Virus record (IMG/VR): IMGVR_UViG_3300029448_000019 | Location: 1 to 64,000 of that record | Source: a virus | Direction: 5' to 3' (one strand) | Length of the DNA stretch: 64,000 bases | Shown here: positions 1 through 8,918 of the stretch, in pieces | Numbering within the stretch: the first letter of the stretch is position 1 | How the letters are laid out: the number at the start of each line of letters is the position of its first letter | The notes under the pieces: model-generated | What the model saw: the letters and a program-made list of their open reading frames with translations, nothing else | The model's database searches: none | What the model was told of the DNA's origin: nothing | Made by a program: the position numbers and the translations under genes

Positions 1-112
1 ACTTGCGGATAGAAAAAAAATTAGAGATAAAGTTATTGCTATAGAAGCAGAAGTTGCAGCACTTACAACTGTTGAATCAATATTAAAATATACTTATAAC
101 TTTAACGATTAA
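1..112 (+). CDS. C-terminal end of an upstream gene (probable fibre protein), partial
   Basis: Only the last 36 codons are in the window, reading from base 2 and ending in TAA at 110-112. The tail is rich in Ala, Glu, Ile and Val (KVIAIEAEVAAL), which looks helical or coiled-coil, and it ends in YNFND. Its stop overlaps the next start as TAATG, so it is probably translationally coupled to the LamG adhesin. From its position before an adhesin it is probably a fibre or fibre-associated protein; the visible part is too short to name. Confidence 0.6.
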   Translation, partial: LADRKKIRDKVIAIEAEVAALTTVESILKYTYNFND

Positions 113-3100
113 TGTTAGGTAAAAAAATTATTAACACCGGTAGCGTAGCTTGTACTACAGACACTACGCAAATATTAGATGGAGGTACAACTCAATCTAC
201 AGCTCTATATAGATTTGAAGACAACGCTAATGATACTGCATCTAGTACAGGTAAGTTTAATAAAGGTGGTATATTTAATGGGACCAGTAGTAGAATAAAT
301 CTATCTAATAACCCAATAAATGGTTTATCTAGTGTATCTTTTAGCTTTTGGTTAAAACCATCAGATATAGCGAGGAATCAATATGTATTATCATTTATTA
401 ATAGTGTTGGGGGTTGGAATGGATTAGGTGTAAGAATAAGTACCTCAGGAAAAATTCAATTAGTCCGTGCTAATAATGGAGCTGTTACTTCTACTGAAAA
501 TAGTACAACATCTTTATCTTTAAATGTTTGGCAGCATATTGCATTTACAGTTCAACAAAGTAGTACGGTAATTTATATAAATGGAAGCGAAGATGGAACT
601 TTTTCAAACACACCATTTACAACAAACAATACAGGTTCGTTTGATATAGGTATGAACGAATATTCCCCGGGTGTAACACAAGCTTATACAGACGGCTCTA
701 TTGACCAAGTAAGAATATTTAATAAAGTAATATCAGCTTCAGAAGTTACAACTCTTTATAACGAAACTACAACTACAGTTAATACTTTACAAGTTTTAGG
801 TGATACTAGTTGTGTTGCAGCATATACTTTTGAAGGAAATGCAAATGATTTATCTACAAACTATAATGGAACAGCATCAAATGTAATATATGATTATAAC
901 GGTACTGCATCTAATGTAACTTATGCAACAGGCAAGTTTGATAAAGCTGCGGTATTTAATGGGAGTAGTAGTTATATAAGCGCTGATAACCCTAATTCCG
1001 GGGGTGGTGCAAGAAGTTTTTCAGCTTGGATTAAAACTACCTCAACTGGTTTTCAAAGTATAATAACTAATGGGGGGGCGAGTCACGCTAGTGGTTTAAA
1101 TATGTTTGTTTATAATAATAAATTATATTCTACTTCAGGTAAAGGCAATGGAGAAAATTATGGGCCTACATCATCCGCAGATGTAAATACAGGAGACTGG
1201 GTTCATTGTGCACTTACAATGAGTGGAACTGCGATTGGTTCAACATTAAAAACTTATGTTAATGGAACTTTAGATGGTACTCACACTACAACCATATTAA
1301 TTACTGATACATATGATGCTTTTAGAATAGGAGGAAGATATGTAAACGGGTCATATGTGGCAGCATGGTTTAACGGGAGTATTGACCAAGTAAGAATTTT
1401 CAACAAAGCATTAAGCCCGGGTGAAATAAATAGTCTTTATAATGAAACTACAACTACAGCAGCACTAGGTACTATATCTAATCCATCTACTGTAGCATAT
1501 TATAAAATGCAAGATGCTACAGATGAAACTGGTTCTTATAATGGTACAGCTACAAATGTAGATTTTAATGTTCAAGGTAAATATGGTTTTGCTGGAAAAT
1601 TTAATGGTAGTAGTAGTAAAATAGAAGTTTCTAATCAAGTTATTCCTAATGGTGCTACATCAATTTCTTTTTGGTATAATCCTCAAGGCAGTACAGGTAC
1701 TGAATATATTTTAGGACAAGGAGTAGCTACTGCAAGTAAAGGACCAACAGTGTATTGGCATAGTCAATCGTTTGGTGCTTTAGTAGCTAAGGGTACTTCG
1801 TCTTTAGCAGGTTCAGCTACGGGTTCTACAACTTATTCTACGACTGCTTTTCATCACGTTGTTTTTACTTGGGATGGTACTTCAAATTCAAATGCATTCA
1901 AAGTTTATGTAAATGGGTCTTTACTTGTACAAGGAACATCTGACACTTCAAGTTCATCTATTGGATCTTATACCAATTTTGCTATTGGCGGATTAAATGG
2001 TAGTACTTTTGCAGAAGGTAGAATAGATCAAGTTAGGATATTTAATAAAGTAATTAGTGCGGATGAAGTCACAAAACTTTATAATGAAATACAATGTGCT
2101 GATACTATAACTACACCTGAGAACTATTTTAATACGGTATTATATACAGGTAATGCTACTTCTAGATCTATAACCACAACTTTTCAACCGGATTTTGTTT
2201 GGCTTAAAAGCAGAGGTTCTAATAGGAATCATAGGGTATTTGATTCAGTAAGAGGAGCAACTAAAGGATTATACAGTGATTTAGCTAATGCGGAATATAC
2301 AGAAAACTCATTAACAGCCTTTAATGCAAATGGGTTTACACTTGGGACCGCAGGCAATCAAAATGTTTCAAGTGAAGATTATGTATCATGGAACTGGAAA
2401 GCACCTTTAGCTAATTTATCAACTGCCTTTAATGGTAGTAGTAGCAAAATAGTTTTACCAACTTTATCAAGTGATTTTGTAGGTGCAAATTCAAGAAGTG
2501 TATCTGCTTGGGTAAAAATTACCTCAACACCTTCAGGAAGTTTATGTATATTTAACTCAGGAAATGCTGCAACATTACAGTCATTTGGCTACTTTGTCGG
2601 AACTTCAAAGGAAATAATTATAAGTTATTACAATAAAAACTGGGTAACAAGTGAAACTATTAGTTTAGGCAATTGGAATCATATTGTTTTTACTTATAAT
2701 GGTGGTGCAGTAGAAACTTCATCTAATTCTAAAGTATATATTAATGGAACACTTGCAACTTTAGGAAGTGCTACAGGCTCTGCTACAGGAAGTGCAAACA
2801 CCTCTAACGCAAATCACGCTATCGGTGTCTATAATGCAACATCACAATATTTTTTTAATGGGAGTATAGGCCAAGTAAGAATATTTAATGATGTATTAAC
2901 TACGAGTGAAATATCTGACCTATACGCAGAACCAGCAGCTAGTAATAATACATTAAATTATCCTGCAGGCGCAGGCTGTGTTGCATCTTATCCACTACAA
3001 ACAAATGCAGTAGATTTAAGCGGTAATTACAGTGGGACGGATAGTAATGTAACATTTAGTCAGCCAGGTTATTTAACTGGTAATACTGATGGTACAATAG

Positions 3101-4737
3101 CAAGTTCAGTAGCTGCTAATGCAGAAGCTGGATTTTCAATAGTATCTTATACGGGCACAAGCACAATAGGCGATACTATTGGACACGGATTAGGTACACC
3201 AGATTTAATTATTGTTAAAAATCGTGATAATTCTTCTGCAAGTTGGGCAGTTTGGTCAAGTACCTTTTCAGCAGCAAGTGAAACCTTATTTTTAGATTTA
3301 ACAAGCCCTTCTAATCAATATATAAATAGATTTGGCACAGTTAATTCTACCACATTTCAAGCAGGAAGTAGTGGCGGTACAGAAGTTAACGCAAGTGGTA
3401 ATAAATTTGTAGCATATATCTTTAAAAGCGTAGCAGGTTATCAACGTATAGGTTCTTATGTTGGGAATGGTTCAACTAATGGCCCTTCCGTTTATACAGG
3501 GTTTGAACCTGCTTGGATAATGATTAAAAGAACAGACGCAGCAGGCGCGTGGAATATATTTGATAATAAAAGAAATTCTACTAATCCAAGAAATTCAATT
3601 TTACAAGCTGACAAATCTGATCAAGAATATACAAATACTAATTATAATATTAATTTTTACGCAAATGGTTTTCAATTTTTAAATAGTACTGCTGATTGGA
3701 ATGCTTCTAATGGCAAATATATATTTATGGCTATAGCCGCAAATCCAGACACTACAGCACCAACTGAAGCTAATAGTTTTAAAACTAAAATATTTTCTGC
3801 TAATAACAGTTCTCAATCTATAACAGGTTTAGGTTTTAAACCAGATTTTGTATGGACTAAATCAAGAACTAATGCTTATAATCATTCTATATATGATTCA
3901 ATAAGAGGTGTAAATAAGTTAATTCAGGCTAACACAACTAATGTACAAAGTTCTTTAAGTAATGCTTTTAATTCTTTTGATTCAGATGGGTTTACATTAG
4001 GAAGCGGAGATAACTCAAATTCTGGTTCTGGTAATTCTGTAGCTTGGGCGTGGAAAGGCTTAGACCACGATAGAAACTTATCATCTATAAATACAGACGG
4101 GAGTATCCCAAGTATAGTCAGTGCAAATCCTGCCGCTGGATTTAGTATTGTTTCGCTGGATAAACCAAATACCAATACCGATACATACGGACACGGATTA
4201 TCATCTGTACCTGAAATGATAATTTTAAAAAGAACTGCAAGTTCTGATGATTGGCACGTTTATCATAAAGATTTAGGTAATACAGTAAGAATAAGTTTAA
4301 ATTCAAATGCTGCAAAAGTAACAGGCACAGGTGTATGGGCATCTACTACACCAACTGCTAGTTTATTTACATTACAAAATCAAACTGGTGGAGCACATAT
4401 TGCTTATTGTTTCCACAGCGTAGCAGGATATAGTAAAGTAGCATATTATACTGGGACGGGTAGTGCCTTTAATGTAACCTTAGGGTTTACTCCTGGCTGG
4501 GTGCTTATTAAAAGAGCTGATGGAGTTGGAAGTTGGACTATTTTTGATAATCAAAGATCTAATGGGTTTGGACTTAGCCCTGACGATAATTATGGAAGTG
4601 CTTCGGGTGGTTATGATTACTCTAGTATAATACAATTATCAGGAACTGGAGCTGCAGGAAAAATAGAACATCTAGGTGCATCTGCTACACTTAATACCGC
4701 TGGGAATAAATATATTTATTTAGCATTTTCAGCATAA
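112..4737 (+). CDS. Large multidomain tail adhesin with four LamG-like domains
   Basis: 1541 aa. Four concanavalin/LamG-like jelly-roll domains can be recognised by recurring strands: FNGTSS or FNGSSS near each start, a W-H-x(3)-T core (WQHIAFT, WVHCALT, FHHVVFT, WNHIVFT), YVNG or YING, and an exit motif of the type IDQVRIFNKVIS followed by LYNE. The exits lie near residues 200-225, 425-450, 645-665 and 920-945. The last third holds other repeats, including two copies beginning with AGFSIVSY or AGFSIVSL and containing FEPAWIMIKR or FTPGWVLIKR, plus FxPDFVW(L/T)KSR units near residues 690 and 1245. LamG domains usually bind glycans, so this is likely a receptor-binding fibre or spike. There is no transmembrane segment. 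The start overlaps the previous stop. The binding target is unknown. Confidence 0.8.
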   Translation: MLGKKIINTGSVACTTDTTQILDGGTTQSTALYRFEDNANDTASSTGKFNKGGIFNGTSSRINLSNNPINGLSSVSFSFWLKPSDIARNQYVLSFINSVGGWNGLGVRISTSGKIQLVRANNGAVTSTENSTTSLSLNVWQHIAFTVQQSSTVIYINGSEDGTFSNTPFTTNNTGSFDIGMNEYSPGVTQAYTDGSIDQVRIFNKVISASEVTTLYNETTTTVNTLQVLGDTSCVAAYTFEGNANDLSTNYNGTASNVIYDYNGTASNVTYATGKFDKAAVFNGSSSYISADNPNSGGGARSFSAWIKTTSTGFQSIITNGGASHASGLNMFVYNNKLYSTSGKGNGENYGPTSSADVNTGDWVHCALTMSGTAIGSTLKTYVNGTLDGTHTTTILITDTYDAFRIGGRYVNGSYVAAWFNGSIDQVRIFNKALSPGEINSLYNETTTTAALGTISNPSTVAYYKMQDATDETGSYNGTATNVDFNVQGKYGFAGKFNGSSSKIEVSNQVIPNGATSISFWYNPQGSTGTEYILGQGVATASKGPTVYWHSQSFGALVAKGTSSLAGSATGSTTYSTTAFHHVVFTWDGTSNSNAFKVYVNGSLLVQGTSDTSSSSIGSYTNFAIGGLNGSTFAEGRIDQVRIFNKVISADEVTKLYNEIQCADTITTPENYFNTVLYTGNATSRSITTTFQPDFVWLKSRGSNRNHRVFDSVRGATKGLYSDLANAEYTENSLTAFNANGFTLGTAGNQNVSSEDYVSWNWKAPLANLSTAFNGSSSKIVLPTLSSDFVGANSRSVSAWVKITSTPSGSLCIFNSGNAATLQSFGYFVGTSKEIIISYYNKNWVTSETISLGNWNHIVFTYNGGAVETSSNSKVYINGTLATLGSATGSATGSANTSNANHAIGVYNATSQYFFNGSIGQVRIFNDVLTTSEISDLYAEPAASNNTLNYPAGAGCVASYPLQTNAVDLSGNYSGTDSNVTFSQPGYLTGNTDGTIASSVAANAEAGFSIVSYTGTSTIGDTIGHGLGTPDLIIVKNRDNSSASWAVWSSTFSAASETLFLDLTSPSNQYINRFGTVNSTTFQAGSSGGTEVNASGNKFVAYIFKSVAGYQRIGSYVGNGSTNGPSVYTGFEPAWIMIKRTDAAGAWNIFDNKRNSTNPRNSILQADKSDQEYTNTNYNINFYANGFQFLNSTADWNASNGKYIFMAIAANPDTTAPTEANSFKTKIFSANNSSQSITGLGFKPDFVWTKSRTNAYNHSIYDSIRGVNKLIQANTTNVQSSLSNAFNSFDSDGFTLGSGDNSNSGSGNSVAWAWKGLDHDRNLSSINTDGSIPSIVSANPAAGFSIVSLDKPNTNTDTYGHGLSSVPEMIILKRTASSDDWHVYHKDLGNTVRISLNSNAAKVTGTGVWASTTPTASLFTLQNQTGGAHIAYCFHSVAGYSKVAYYTGTGSAFNVTLGFTPGWVLIKRADGVGSWTIFDNQRSNGFGLSPDDNYGSASGGYDYSSIIQLSGTGAAGKIEHLGASATLNTAGNKYIYLAFSA

Positions 4738-4750
4738 AATTTAATTTAAT

Positions 4751-5164
4751 ATGGCAAAAAAACGTTTTAAAGATACAGGCGTTGGGAAATTCTTATTAGA
4801 AAAAATACCCAACGTCGTTGGTGCAATTGCGGGTGATACACCTGTAGGTTCTGTAATACAAGCTATTATAGGAGGTTCTGATATGTCAGAAGCTGATAAA
4901 AAAATTGCACTTAAAAAATTAGATATTGAAAGAGCTGAAATAGATGGTACAACAAGACGCTGGGTGGCAGATGCGACTTCGGGTTCATGGCTTGCGGCAA
5001 ATGTTCGTCCTTTAACTTTAGTTTTTTTAACAGTAAGTTACGTAGCCGGCTGGTATATGGGCTACCCTTTAGATTCTATAACCGGTCTTCTTACAATAGT
5101 AATTGGAGGTTATTTCGGATCGCGCGGAGTAGAAAAAGTATTTGGAAACAGTAAACATAAATAA
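4751..5164 (+). CDS. Holin-like membrane protein
   Basis: 137 aa. The first half is a soluble helical region; after SWLAANVRPLTL come two hydrophobic segments, about residues 83-100 and 110-125, and a short basic tail. The NVRPLT turn before the membrane part and the TGLL..IGGYFGSRG end resemble the three-helix holin family found in gene-transfer agents and many marine phages. Its role would be to permeabilise the inner membrane and release the endolysin. It lies two genes before an M15 peptidase, which supports a lysis cassette, and its stop overlaps the next start (TAATG). The family assignment is by pattern only. Confidence 0.65.
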   Translation: MAKKRFKDTGVGKFLLEKIPNVVGAIAGDTPVGSVIQAIIGGSDMSEADKKIALKKLDIERAEIDGTTRRWVADATSGSWLAANVRPLTLVFLTVSYVAGWYMGYPLDSITGLLTIVIGGYFGSRGVEKVFGNSKHK

Positions 5165-5310
5165 TGAGTGATTTAAAAATTTACGGAATATCCGTAAGCG
5201 GAATAACATTTTCTTTTCTGCCGGACATAAACCCAATACTACAAACCGTAGTATTAGTTTTAACTATCGTTTATACTATTATAGGTATAACACAGAAATT
5301 AAAAAAATAA
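5164..5310 (+). CDS. Small single-pass membrane protein in the lysis cassette
   Basis: 48 aa, starting at the ATG that overlaps the preceding TAA. One hydrophobic segment runs from about residue 22 to 44 (ILQTVVLVLTIVYTIIGI) and is followed by a TQKLKK tail. Its position between a holin-like protein and an endolysin suggests an accessory holin, antiholin or spanin-like part, but no specific family is recognised. Confidence 0.55.
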   Translation: MSDLKIYGISVSGITFSFLPDINPILQTVVLVLTIVYTIIGITQKLKK

Positions 5311-5311
5311 A

Positions 5312-5656
5312 ATGAAATATTTTAATAAATCTGAATTTAGTAATTTTGATATGATGGATGAAAAGCTTTTATCTATGTTAGATGAAATGCGAGAAATTTA
5401 TGGTTATCCTATTAAAATTACATCGAGCTATAGAAGCCCTGAACACCCAATAGAAGCAGCAAAAAAACAGCCCGGTGAACACTCATACGGCGCGGCAGTT
5501 GATATTGTAAGCGACAGTGGTGGTAAAACATTTAGATTAGTTAAAGCTGCTATTGAAGTAGGTTTTACTAGAATAGGTATTAGTAGAAAAAAAGGATTTA
5601 TACATTTAGGAATTGGTTATCCAAATGCTCCTGAAAAAACAATTTGGACATATTAA
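5312..5656 (+). CDS. M15-family D-Ala-D-Ala peptidase (endolysin)
   Basis: 114 aa, a minimal single-domain zinc peptidase. The zinc ligands of the M15 family are visible as H57 and D64 in GEHSYGAAVDI and H98 in FIHLGIG, with the substrate-pocket motif SYRSPEHP near residues 39-46. Members hydrolyse peptide cross-links in peptidoglycan. The fold and length match the phage M15_3/M15_4 type. There is no signal peptide, so export would depend on the upstream holin-like gene. Confidence 0.85.
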   Translation: MKYFNKSEFSNFDMMDEKLLSMLDEMREIYGYPIKITSSYRSPEHPIEAAKKQPGEHSYGAAVDIVSDSGGKTFRLVKAAIEVGFTRIGISRKKGFIHLGIGYPNAPEKTIWTY

Positions 5657-5666
5657 TAAAAATTTA

Positions 5667-5885
5667 ATGAAATTAATTAGAAAAATATCTATTGGCCAAG
5701 ATTACAAGAATGAAGCAATGCATTATTCTGTAGGTCAAGAGGTTTATGGTGGACATACAATATGTGATATATTACAAGAAGAAAATTGCTATAAAATATT
5801 TATTAAAAAAAATGACGAGATATTGCCTTGGAAGCATTTTAATAATAATATGGCTATTTCAGTAGAGTATAATTTAGATTATTAA
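5667..5885 (+). CDS. Small protein of unknown function
   Basis: 72 aa if started at the ATG at 5667; the frame is open further upstream, but a longer form would overlap the endolysin gene. The sequence is mixed charged and aromatic without membrane segments (GQEVYGGHTICDILQEENC, then ILPWKHFNNN) and could be a small beta-rich domain. Not recognised. Confidence 0.5.
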   Translation: MKLIRKISIGQDYKNEAMHYSVGQEVYGGHTICDILQEENCYKIFIKKNDEILPWKHFNNNMAISVEYNLDY

Positions 5886-5886
5886 A

Positions 5887-6465
5887 TTGCACTCAGTATA
5901 CAATTATATCATTCAGTGTGATAATAGGTACAATAACTCTACAAAAATAGAAGACAAGGAATTAATCTTAAATACTGAAATTACAGAAAGAGATTATCAA
6001 TTTGTTAATAGAACAGGTATTATAATAGCAACGCCTTTGCTTATAAAAACGCCAGCAAAAAAGGGTGATAAAGTTATTTTGCATCATAATGTATTTAGAA
6101 GATGGTACGATATAAGAGGTATTGAAAAAAATTCATCTGCGTTCATAAATGAAAATGAATACATAGTATCACCAGAAGAAGTATTCGCTTACAAAAGAAG
6201 AAGTAAATGGAATTGTTTTGATAACTTTTGTTTTGTTAAGCCAATAACTGAAGAATCAAAATGGGACGGTTTAAAAGAAAAAGAATTGCAAGGAGTACTT
6301 GTGTATAGCAATAAGTATTTAAAAGGTTTAGGGCTATCCGAAGGCGACCTGGTAGGGTTTAAACCTAATTCTGAATACGAGTTTAATATAGATGGCCAAA
6401 AACTGTACAGAATTTTATCAAATTATATAAGCATAAACTATGGCGAGAAAACAAAGAATTATTGA
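5887..6465 (+). CDS. Double GroES-fold protein (co-chaperonin-like)
   Basis: 192 aa from a TTG start; there is no usable ATG in the first domain. Two consecutive GroES-like beta-barrels can be read. The first spans about residues 4-105: VYNYIIQCD, then GIIIATP, KKGDKVILHHNVF and EYIVSPEEVFAYK, which parallel the GroES pattern of GxVxAVG, VKVGDKVLF and YLIMxExDILA. The second spans about 112-190: FCFVKPI, QGVLVYS, LSEGDLVGFKPNSEYEFNIDGQKLYRI. It sits immediately before the packaging genes and overlaps the next start by 26 bases. A canonical GroEL/GroES pair is encoded at 52793-54621, so this is an additional co-chaperonin-fold protein, perhaps acting in capsid folding. The fold call is by motif and no partner is proven. 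Confidence 0.6.
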   Translation: MHSVYNYIIQCDNRYNNSTKIEDKELILNTEITERDYQFVNRTGIIIATPLLIKTPAKKGDKVILHHNVFRRWYDIRGIEKNSSAFINENEYIVSPEEVFAYKRRSKWNCFDNFCFVKPITEESKWDGLKEKELQGVLVYSNKYLKGLGLSEGDLVGFKPNSEYEFNIDGQKLYRILSNYISINYGEKTKNY

Positions 6466-6682
6466 TGCTGCTGAAAAAGCTTTAGTAGAACTTGAAAAAG
6501 TTATTAGACAAGAAATAAATTTACAAGAATTAGATCCTGAAAAAGCTAAAATAGCAGCACAAGCAAAATGGGTTGCAATTGATGACTCATTAAAGATTGT
6601 AGAAAAAATTGAACAATTATCTGAAGATAAACAAGAAAAAAAATCTGAAAAGTTTTTAGGTGTAGAAGATAGAATTAAATAA
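6440..6682 (+). CDS. Putative small terminase subunit
   Basis: 80 aa, highly charged and helical throughout (AAEKALVELEKVI, then AKWVAIDDSLKIVEKIEQL), as in an oligomerising coiled coil. It directly precedes TerL and its stop overlaps the TerL start. Function is inferred from position; no helix-turn-helix is evident and it is shorter than most TerS proteins. Confidence 0.4.
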   Translation: MARKQRIIDAAEKALVELEKVIRQEINLQELDPEKAKIAAQAKWVAIDDSLKIVEKIEQLSEDKQEKKSEKFLGVEDRIK

Positions 6683-8916
6683 TGTATAAACAAAATTTAT
6701 ATTCAATTCATACAGACCATTTAGACGATAAAAAAGTAAAAAATAAAAACAAACATAAAAAATACAATTACGGATATAATGAGGATTTAGATTGTGTAGT
6801 AATAAGTAAAGACGGTACTATAGGTGACATATATGAAATTCAAGGCCTAAAGATAGCAATACCTAAAACTCCTAATAAAGTATACGGATCTGAAATTCAA
6901 AAAGAAGATCAAGTATTTACACAAAGGGAAAGGCCTGAATCTTTAAATAGAATAAAAAGTATATATGATTTCAAACTCAATAAAGAAAATGTTAAAGAAA
7001 AATATTATAAGTATATTAACGAAGAGTTTGATCGCCGTAATGATGGTTACTGGTTTATGTGTAACGGCACAAAAACCTACCTTACAGGATCGCACTATAT
7101 GTATCTTAATTGGACAAAAATTGATGTGGGTGCACCCGACTTTAGACAAGCAAACAAAATATTCTTTTATTTTTGGGAAGCATGCAAAGCAGACCCTAGA
7201 TGTTATGGAATGTGCTATCTCAAAAACAGACGGTCTGGTTTTTCCTTCATGGCAAGCTCAGAAGCGGTTAACATTGCAACGACTACTAAAGATTCAAGAT
7301 TTGGTGTGTTGTCAAAAACAGGGGCAGATGCTAAAAAAATGTTTACTGATAAGATTGTACCAATATCCACAAATTACCCGTTCTTTTTCAAGCCAATACA
7401 AGATGGGATGGAAAGACCAAAAACAGAAATCTCTTATAAAGTACCATCAAGAAAGCTTACAAGGAATTCACTTAAAAGCACAGACACAGAAGAGGTTGAA
7501 ATTGGGAAAGGGCTTGACACTACTATTGACTGGAAAAACACCGGGGACAACTCCTATGATGGAGAAAAACTTAAACTCTTGGTACATGATGAATCAGGGA
7601 AGTGGGAGCGTCCGGATAATATTTTAAATAACTGGAGAGTAACTAAAACATGCTTGCGATTAGGTTCAAAAATTGTAGGTAAGTGTATGATGGGATCAAC
7701 GTCTAACGCTTTGAATAAAGGTGGAGATAATTTTAAAAAACTTTACTATGACTCAGACGTTACAAAAAGAAATCGCAATGGTCAGACTTCAAGCGGATTA
7801 TATGCTTTGTTCTTACCTATGGAATGGGGCTACGAAGGATTTATTGACAAGTATGGCTATCCTGTCTTCAACAGCCCACAGAAAGCGGTTGAAGGAATTG
7901 ATGGTGAAAAAATATACACAGGAGTTATTGAGCATTGGGAAAACGAGGTTGAAGGTTTAAAAAATGATTCAGATAGTTTAAATGAATATTATAGACAATT
8001 TCCTCGTTCAGAAAAACACGCTTTTAGAGATGAAACATTAAATTCATTATTTAATCTTACTAAGATATATGAGCAAATAGATTTTAATGAAGAGATGACA
8101 TTTAAAGGCCACGTTATACAGGGCAATTTTAGTTGGGAAAAAGGTATTAAAGATTCAAAAGCAATTTGGGTACCACAAAAAAAAGGCAGATTTAAATTAA
8201 GCTGGATTCCACCTAAGCATTTACAAAACAATATAATAGAAAAAAATGGTATAAAATATCCTGGTAATGATGGATTAGGTGCTTTTGGTTGTGACTCATA
8301 TGACATATCAGGAACAGTAGGGGGTGGTGGTTCAAATGGAGCACTGCATGGATTAACTACTTTTTCAATGGTTAGTGATGTACCTATTAATAAGTTTTTT
8401 TTAGAATACGTTGCAAGACCTCAAACCGCTGAAATATTTTTTGAAGATGTTTTAATGGCGTGTTCGTTTTATGGAATGCCAATATTGGCTGAAAATAATA
8501 AACCAAGACTTTTATATTATTTTAAAAGAAGAGGCTATAGAGGATTTTCAATGAACCGCCCTGATAAATTAAAAGGTAATTTATCTAAAACAGAACTTGA
8601 ATTAGGTGGTATACCTAATACATCTGAAGACATAAAACAAGCTCATGCTGCGGCTATAGAGTCATACATAGAAGAATATGTTGGCAAAAAAGAAAATAAC
8701 CATGGTAATATGTATTTTCAAAGAACACTTGAAGATTGGGCAAAATTTGATATATTAAAAAGAACTGCATTTGATGCATCTATTAGCAGCGGATTAGCAA
8801 TAATGGCATGCAGAAAACATATGTATAGACCAGCAATGGAAAAACAAACAAAAAAATTAGATTTTTCTTTTTCTAAATATAAGAATGAGGGATTAAGAAG
8901 CGAATTAATTAAATAA
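6682..8916 (+). CDS. terL: Terminase large subunit
   Basis: 744 aa. It packages DNA into the prohead using ATP and cuts the concatemer. The N-terminal ATPase contains KNRRSGFS near residues 178-185 at the Walker A position and LLVHDESGKW near 296-306, whose Asp-Glu pair fits Walker B plus the catalytic Glu. MMGSTSNALNKGG near 337-349 resembles the coupling motif. The C-terminal RNase H-like nuclease begins at FGCDSYD near residue 534. The P-loop lacks the usual GKS/T, although divergent P-loops occur in phage terminases. The order TerS-like, TerL, portal supports the call. Confidence 0.85.
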   Translation: MYKQNLYSIHTDHLDDKKVKNKNKHKKYNYGYNEDLDCVVISKDGTIGDIYEIQGLKIAIPKTPNKVYGSEIQKEDQVFTQRERPESLNRIKSIYDFKLNKENVKEKYYKYINEEFDRRNDGYWFMCNGTKTYLTGSHYMYLNWTKIDVGAPDFRQANKIFFYFWEACKADPRCYGMCYLKNRRSGFSFMASSEAVNIATTTKDSRFGVLSKTGADAKKMFTDKIVPISTNYPFFFKPIQDGMERPKTEISYKVPSRKLTRNSLKSTDTEEVEIGKGLDTTIDWKNTGDNSYDGEKLKLLVHDESGKWERPDNILNNWRVTKTCLRLGSKIVGKCMMGSTSNALNKGGDNFKKLYYDSDVTKRNRNGQTSSGLYALFLPMEWGYEGFIDKYGYPVFNSPQKAVEGIDGEKIYTGVIEHWENEVEGLKNDSDSLNEYYRQFPRSEKHAFRDETLNSLFNLTKIYEQIDFNEEMTFKGHVIQGNFSWEKGIKDSKAIWVPQKKGRFKLSWIPPKHLQNNIIEKNGIKYPGNDGLGAFGCDSYDISGTVGGGGSNGALHGLTTFSMVSDVPINKFFLEYVARPQTAEIFFEDVLMACSFYGMPILAENNKPRLLYYFKRRGYRGFSMNRPDKLKGNLSKTELELGGIPNTSEDIKQAHAAAIESYIEEYVGKKENNHGNMYFQRTLEDWAKFDILKRTAFDASISSGLAIMACRKHMYRPAMEKQTKKLDFSFSKYKNEGLRSELIK

Positions 8917-8918
8917 AT

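Noticed and set aside
6965-7627. 220-codon open frame overlapping TerL in another plus frame
   Set aside because: Lies entirely within TerL motifs on the same strand and has no own domain.
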